Shown here piece after piece: positions 62,484 through 64,000 of a DNA stretch of 64,000 bases; the first letter of the stretch is position 1; the number at the start of each line of letters is the position of its first letter. This DNA is from Betaproteobacteria bacterium (GTDB lineage: Bacteria > Pseudomonadota > Gammaproteobacteria > Burkholderiales > Rhodocyclaceae): NCBI GenBank assembly GCA_020621865.1, contig JAHRYW010000003.1, positions 218,068-282,067 on the forward strand, given 5' to 3'. The position numbers and the translations under genes were made by a program. Under the pieces are notes generated by a model. The model saw nothing but the letters and a program-made list of their open reading frames with translations. It did not search any database and was not told where the DNA came from.

Positions 62484-63938
62484 TCAACTCAAAGCTGCCA
62501 GAATCGCCGTCAGCAGTCGCCAGCATTTCTCCACCGACGCCACCTCGACCCGCTCGCCCGGCGCATGAGCGCCGCGGATGGTCGGCCCGAACGACACCGT
62601 ATCCATGCCCGGATACTTGGCCCCGATGATGCCGCATTCGAGCCCGGCATGCACGACCTTGACCGTCGACTCGCTGCCGAAATCCCGTCTATAGACCGCC
62701 TGGCACACGGCGAGCAGGGGCGAACCCGGATTCGGCGCCCAGCCCGGGTAGTGCCCGGATTTTTCCACGATGCTGGCACTCAGCGCCCACAGACTACAAA
62801 TTTCGTCGGCCAGCGCCAGGCCGCCGCTGTCGAGCAGCGAACGCACCATGAAGTTGCACGTTCCCCCATTCGGGTGCAGATCGACCATGCCCAGATTGTT
62901 CGAAGTCTCGACCACCCCGGGCAGTTGCCGGCTCATCCGCCGCACGCCATGCGGTGCCGCATGCAGCGAATCCAGCCAGATGCGCTGTTCGGCCGGCGAC
63001 AACAGCGCCTCGGCCTCGCCGGCCGCGACGCTCAGGCTCAACCCCTCATCGATGCCGCGCAATTCAGCCAGCAAGCAGATTTCAATATCAGCCAGCGTCA
63101 CGGCCAGCTGCTCTGCTGCCCCGGGCGGCAGGGCAATCACCGCCGCCGCCTCGCGCGGCAGGGCATTGCGTGCCGTTCCACCAGTCAATTCGGCCAGGCG
63201 GAACGGGAATTTTCCGGCCAGTTCGCACAGCACGCGAACCAGCAACTTGATCGCATTGCCCCGCTCCTCATGGATATCGACCCCCGAATGCCCGCCGCGC
63301 AAGCCGCGCAAGGTGATACGCCAGACTTCATGGCCGGCCGGGACAGGCTCGGCAACGCCGCTCCGTTCAACATTGACATCCAGCCCGCCAGCGCAGCCCA
63401 GATAGAACTCGCCCCACTCCTCGGTATCCAGATTCAGCATCAGGCGCCCCTGCAGGATGCCCGGGGCCACGCCGCGCGCCCCGCCCATGCCGGCCTCCTC
63501 GTCGACTGTCAGCAGCGCCTCCAGCGGACCATGCTCAAGCGTTTCGTCCTCCAGCACTGCGAGAATCAGCGCCACGCCGATCCCGTTGTCGGCGCCCAGC
63601 GTCGTCTGGTCGCAGACCAGCCAACCGTCGCGCCATTCGGGGACGATAGGGTCGCGCGAAAAATCGTGGGTGCTGTCGCCATTCTTCTGGCAAACCATGT
63701 CCAGGTGCGCCTGCAGGACGACGCCCGGCGCCTGCTCGCGGCCGGCCGTCGCCGGCTTGCGGATAATCAGATTCCCGGCGGCATCGACCGAAGCGTTCAA
63801 GCCACGCCCCGTAGCCCACTGCAGCAGGCGGTCGCGCAGGCCGGCCTCATGCTTGGAAGCCCTGGGCTCGGCGCACAGCGTCGCGAAATGCGCCCAGACG
63901 GAGGCCGGTTGTAGGCCGGAAAAAACGGAATCGATCAT
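62484..63938 (-). CDS. pepD: aminoacyl-histidine dipeptidase (peptidase D)
   Basis: A 484-residue M20-family zinc dipeptidase. QAHLDMVCQKNGD has the first His and Asp, TLGADNGIGVALILAVLED the bridging Asp, LLTVDEEAGMGGA the catalytic Glu pair, and RGGHSGVDIHEERGNA the lid-domain His. VVHAGLECGIIGAKYPGMD completes the site. The length matches E. coli PepD (485). It cleaves Xaa-His and other dipeptides in the cytoplasm. The upstream terminator hairpin lies just 22 bases before the start, so its promoter is not obvious. Confidence 0.94.
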   Translation of the reverse strand: MIDSVFSGLQPASVWAHFATLCAEPRASKHEAGLRDRLLQWATGRGLNASVDAAGNLIIRKPATAGREQAPGVVLQAHLDMVCQKNGDSTHDFSRDPIVPEWRDGWLVCDQTTLGADNGIGVALILAVLEDETLEHGPLEALLTVDEEAGMGGARGVAPGILQGRLMLNLDTEEWGEFYLGCAGGLDVNVERSGVAEPVPAGHEVWRITLRGLRGGHSGVDIHEERGNAIKLLVRVLCELAGKFPFRLAELTGGTARNALPREAAAVIALPPGAAEQLAVTLADIEICLLAELRGIDEGLSLSVAAGEAEALLSPAEQRIWLDSLHAAPHGVRRMSRQLPGVVETSNNLGMVDLHPNGGTCNFMVRSLLDSGGLALADEICSLWALSASIVEKSGHYPGWAPNPGSPLLAVCQAVYRRDFGSESTVKVVHAGLECGIIGAKYPGMDTVSFGPTIRGAHAPGERVEVASVEKCWRLLTAILAALS

Positions 63939-63960
63939 CTGTCGCCAGCTCCAAAGTGAA

Positions 63961-63992
63961 AACCCCCGCAGACCTTGCGGTGTGCGGGGGTT
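63961..63992 (-). terminator. hairpin at the right window edge, likely terminator of a minus-strand gene beyond it
   Basis: AACCCCCGCA and TGCGGGGGTT form a strong 10-bp stem. On the minus strand the stem ends in TTTT followed by CACTTT, which fits an intrinsic terminator for a gene lying to the right of the window. Confidence 0.7.
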
Positions 63993-64000
63993 AAATTCTG

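Overview
The window looks like a chromosomal segment of a betaproteobacterium, most likely of the Rhodocyclales (Dechloromonas/Azonexus/Zoogloea type). This rests on gene content and order: the rpsB-tsf-pyrH-frr-uppS-cdsA-dxr-rseP-bamA-skp-lpxD-fabZ-lpxA-lpxB-rnhB run, dapC-dapD-pilU-dapE-prmB, a PEP-CTERM protein, LutABC with a fused flavin/iron-sulfur D-lactate dehydrogenase, and high GC with C-rich third positions. No tRNA, rRNA, CRISPR array, transposase or prophage gene was seen.

Layout. 1-7.3 kb is mixed: a four-PAS LuxR regulator, a VAO-type flavoprotein, a glutathione peroxidase, an MFS carrier and small proteins of unknown function. 7.3-21.7 kb is a C3-carbon block: PEP synthase, a FadR-type lactate regulator with three operator boxes, lutA-lutC-lutB, the large D-lactate dehydrogenase, a hemerythrin, a universal stress protein, PEP carboxylase and the PEP synthase regulatory protein PpsR. 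These genes would take lactate to pyruvate, PEP and oxaloacetate. 21.8-38 kb is the minus-strand translation/envelope superoperon, ending in a low-GC GSCFA gene that looks acquired. 38-42.5 kb holds rfbD (lodged between rpsB and map), map and glnD. 42.5-52.6 kb is a minus-strand run smc-zipA-ligA-galU-hpt-methyltransferase-mtnP. 52.7-56 kb is accessory: a guanine-deaminase-like enzyme, a TIR-transmembrane protein, a PEP-CTERM protein with a candidate sigma-54 promoter, and a lipoprotein. 56-64 kb holds dapC, dapD, a PilU-like ATPase, dapE, prmB, a spermidine-synthase-like protein, a small lipoprotein and pepD.

The most interesting signal is a dispersed 40-bp element. Nine copies align without a single gap: core AATGCTACGGTC (seven exact), six G/C-rich bases, an RWWWWW tract at positions 19-24, a short G/C segment, then a second A/T tract from about position 30. 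Copies occur in both orientations, between and inside genes, and one degenerate and two variant-core copies add to the set. The plan (rigid core plus two A/T tracts one helical turn apart) resembles the extended DNA uptake signal sequence of Pasteurellaceae. I propose it as a candidate uptake sequence or comparable protein-recognition element. That is an inference from this window alone. Where the core is read forwards inside a gene it gives the peptide NATV, seen in SMC, the D-lactate dehydrogenase and an rRNA methyltransferase.

The only stretch over 300 bases without a gene (13554-14161) is a large imperfect inverted repeat of about 210-bp arms, with one of these 40-bp elements in its central spacer.
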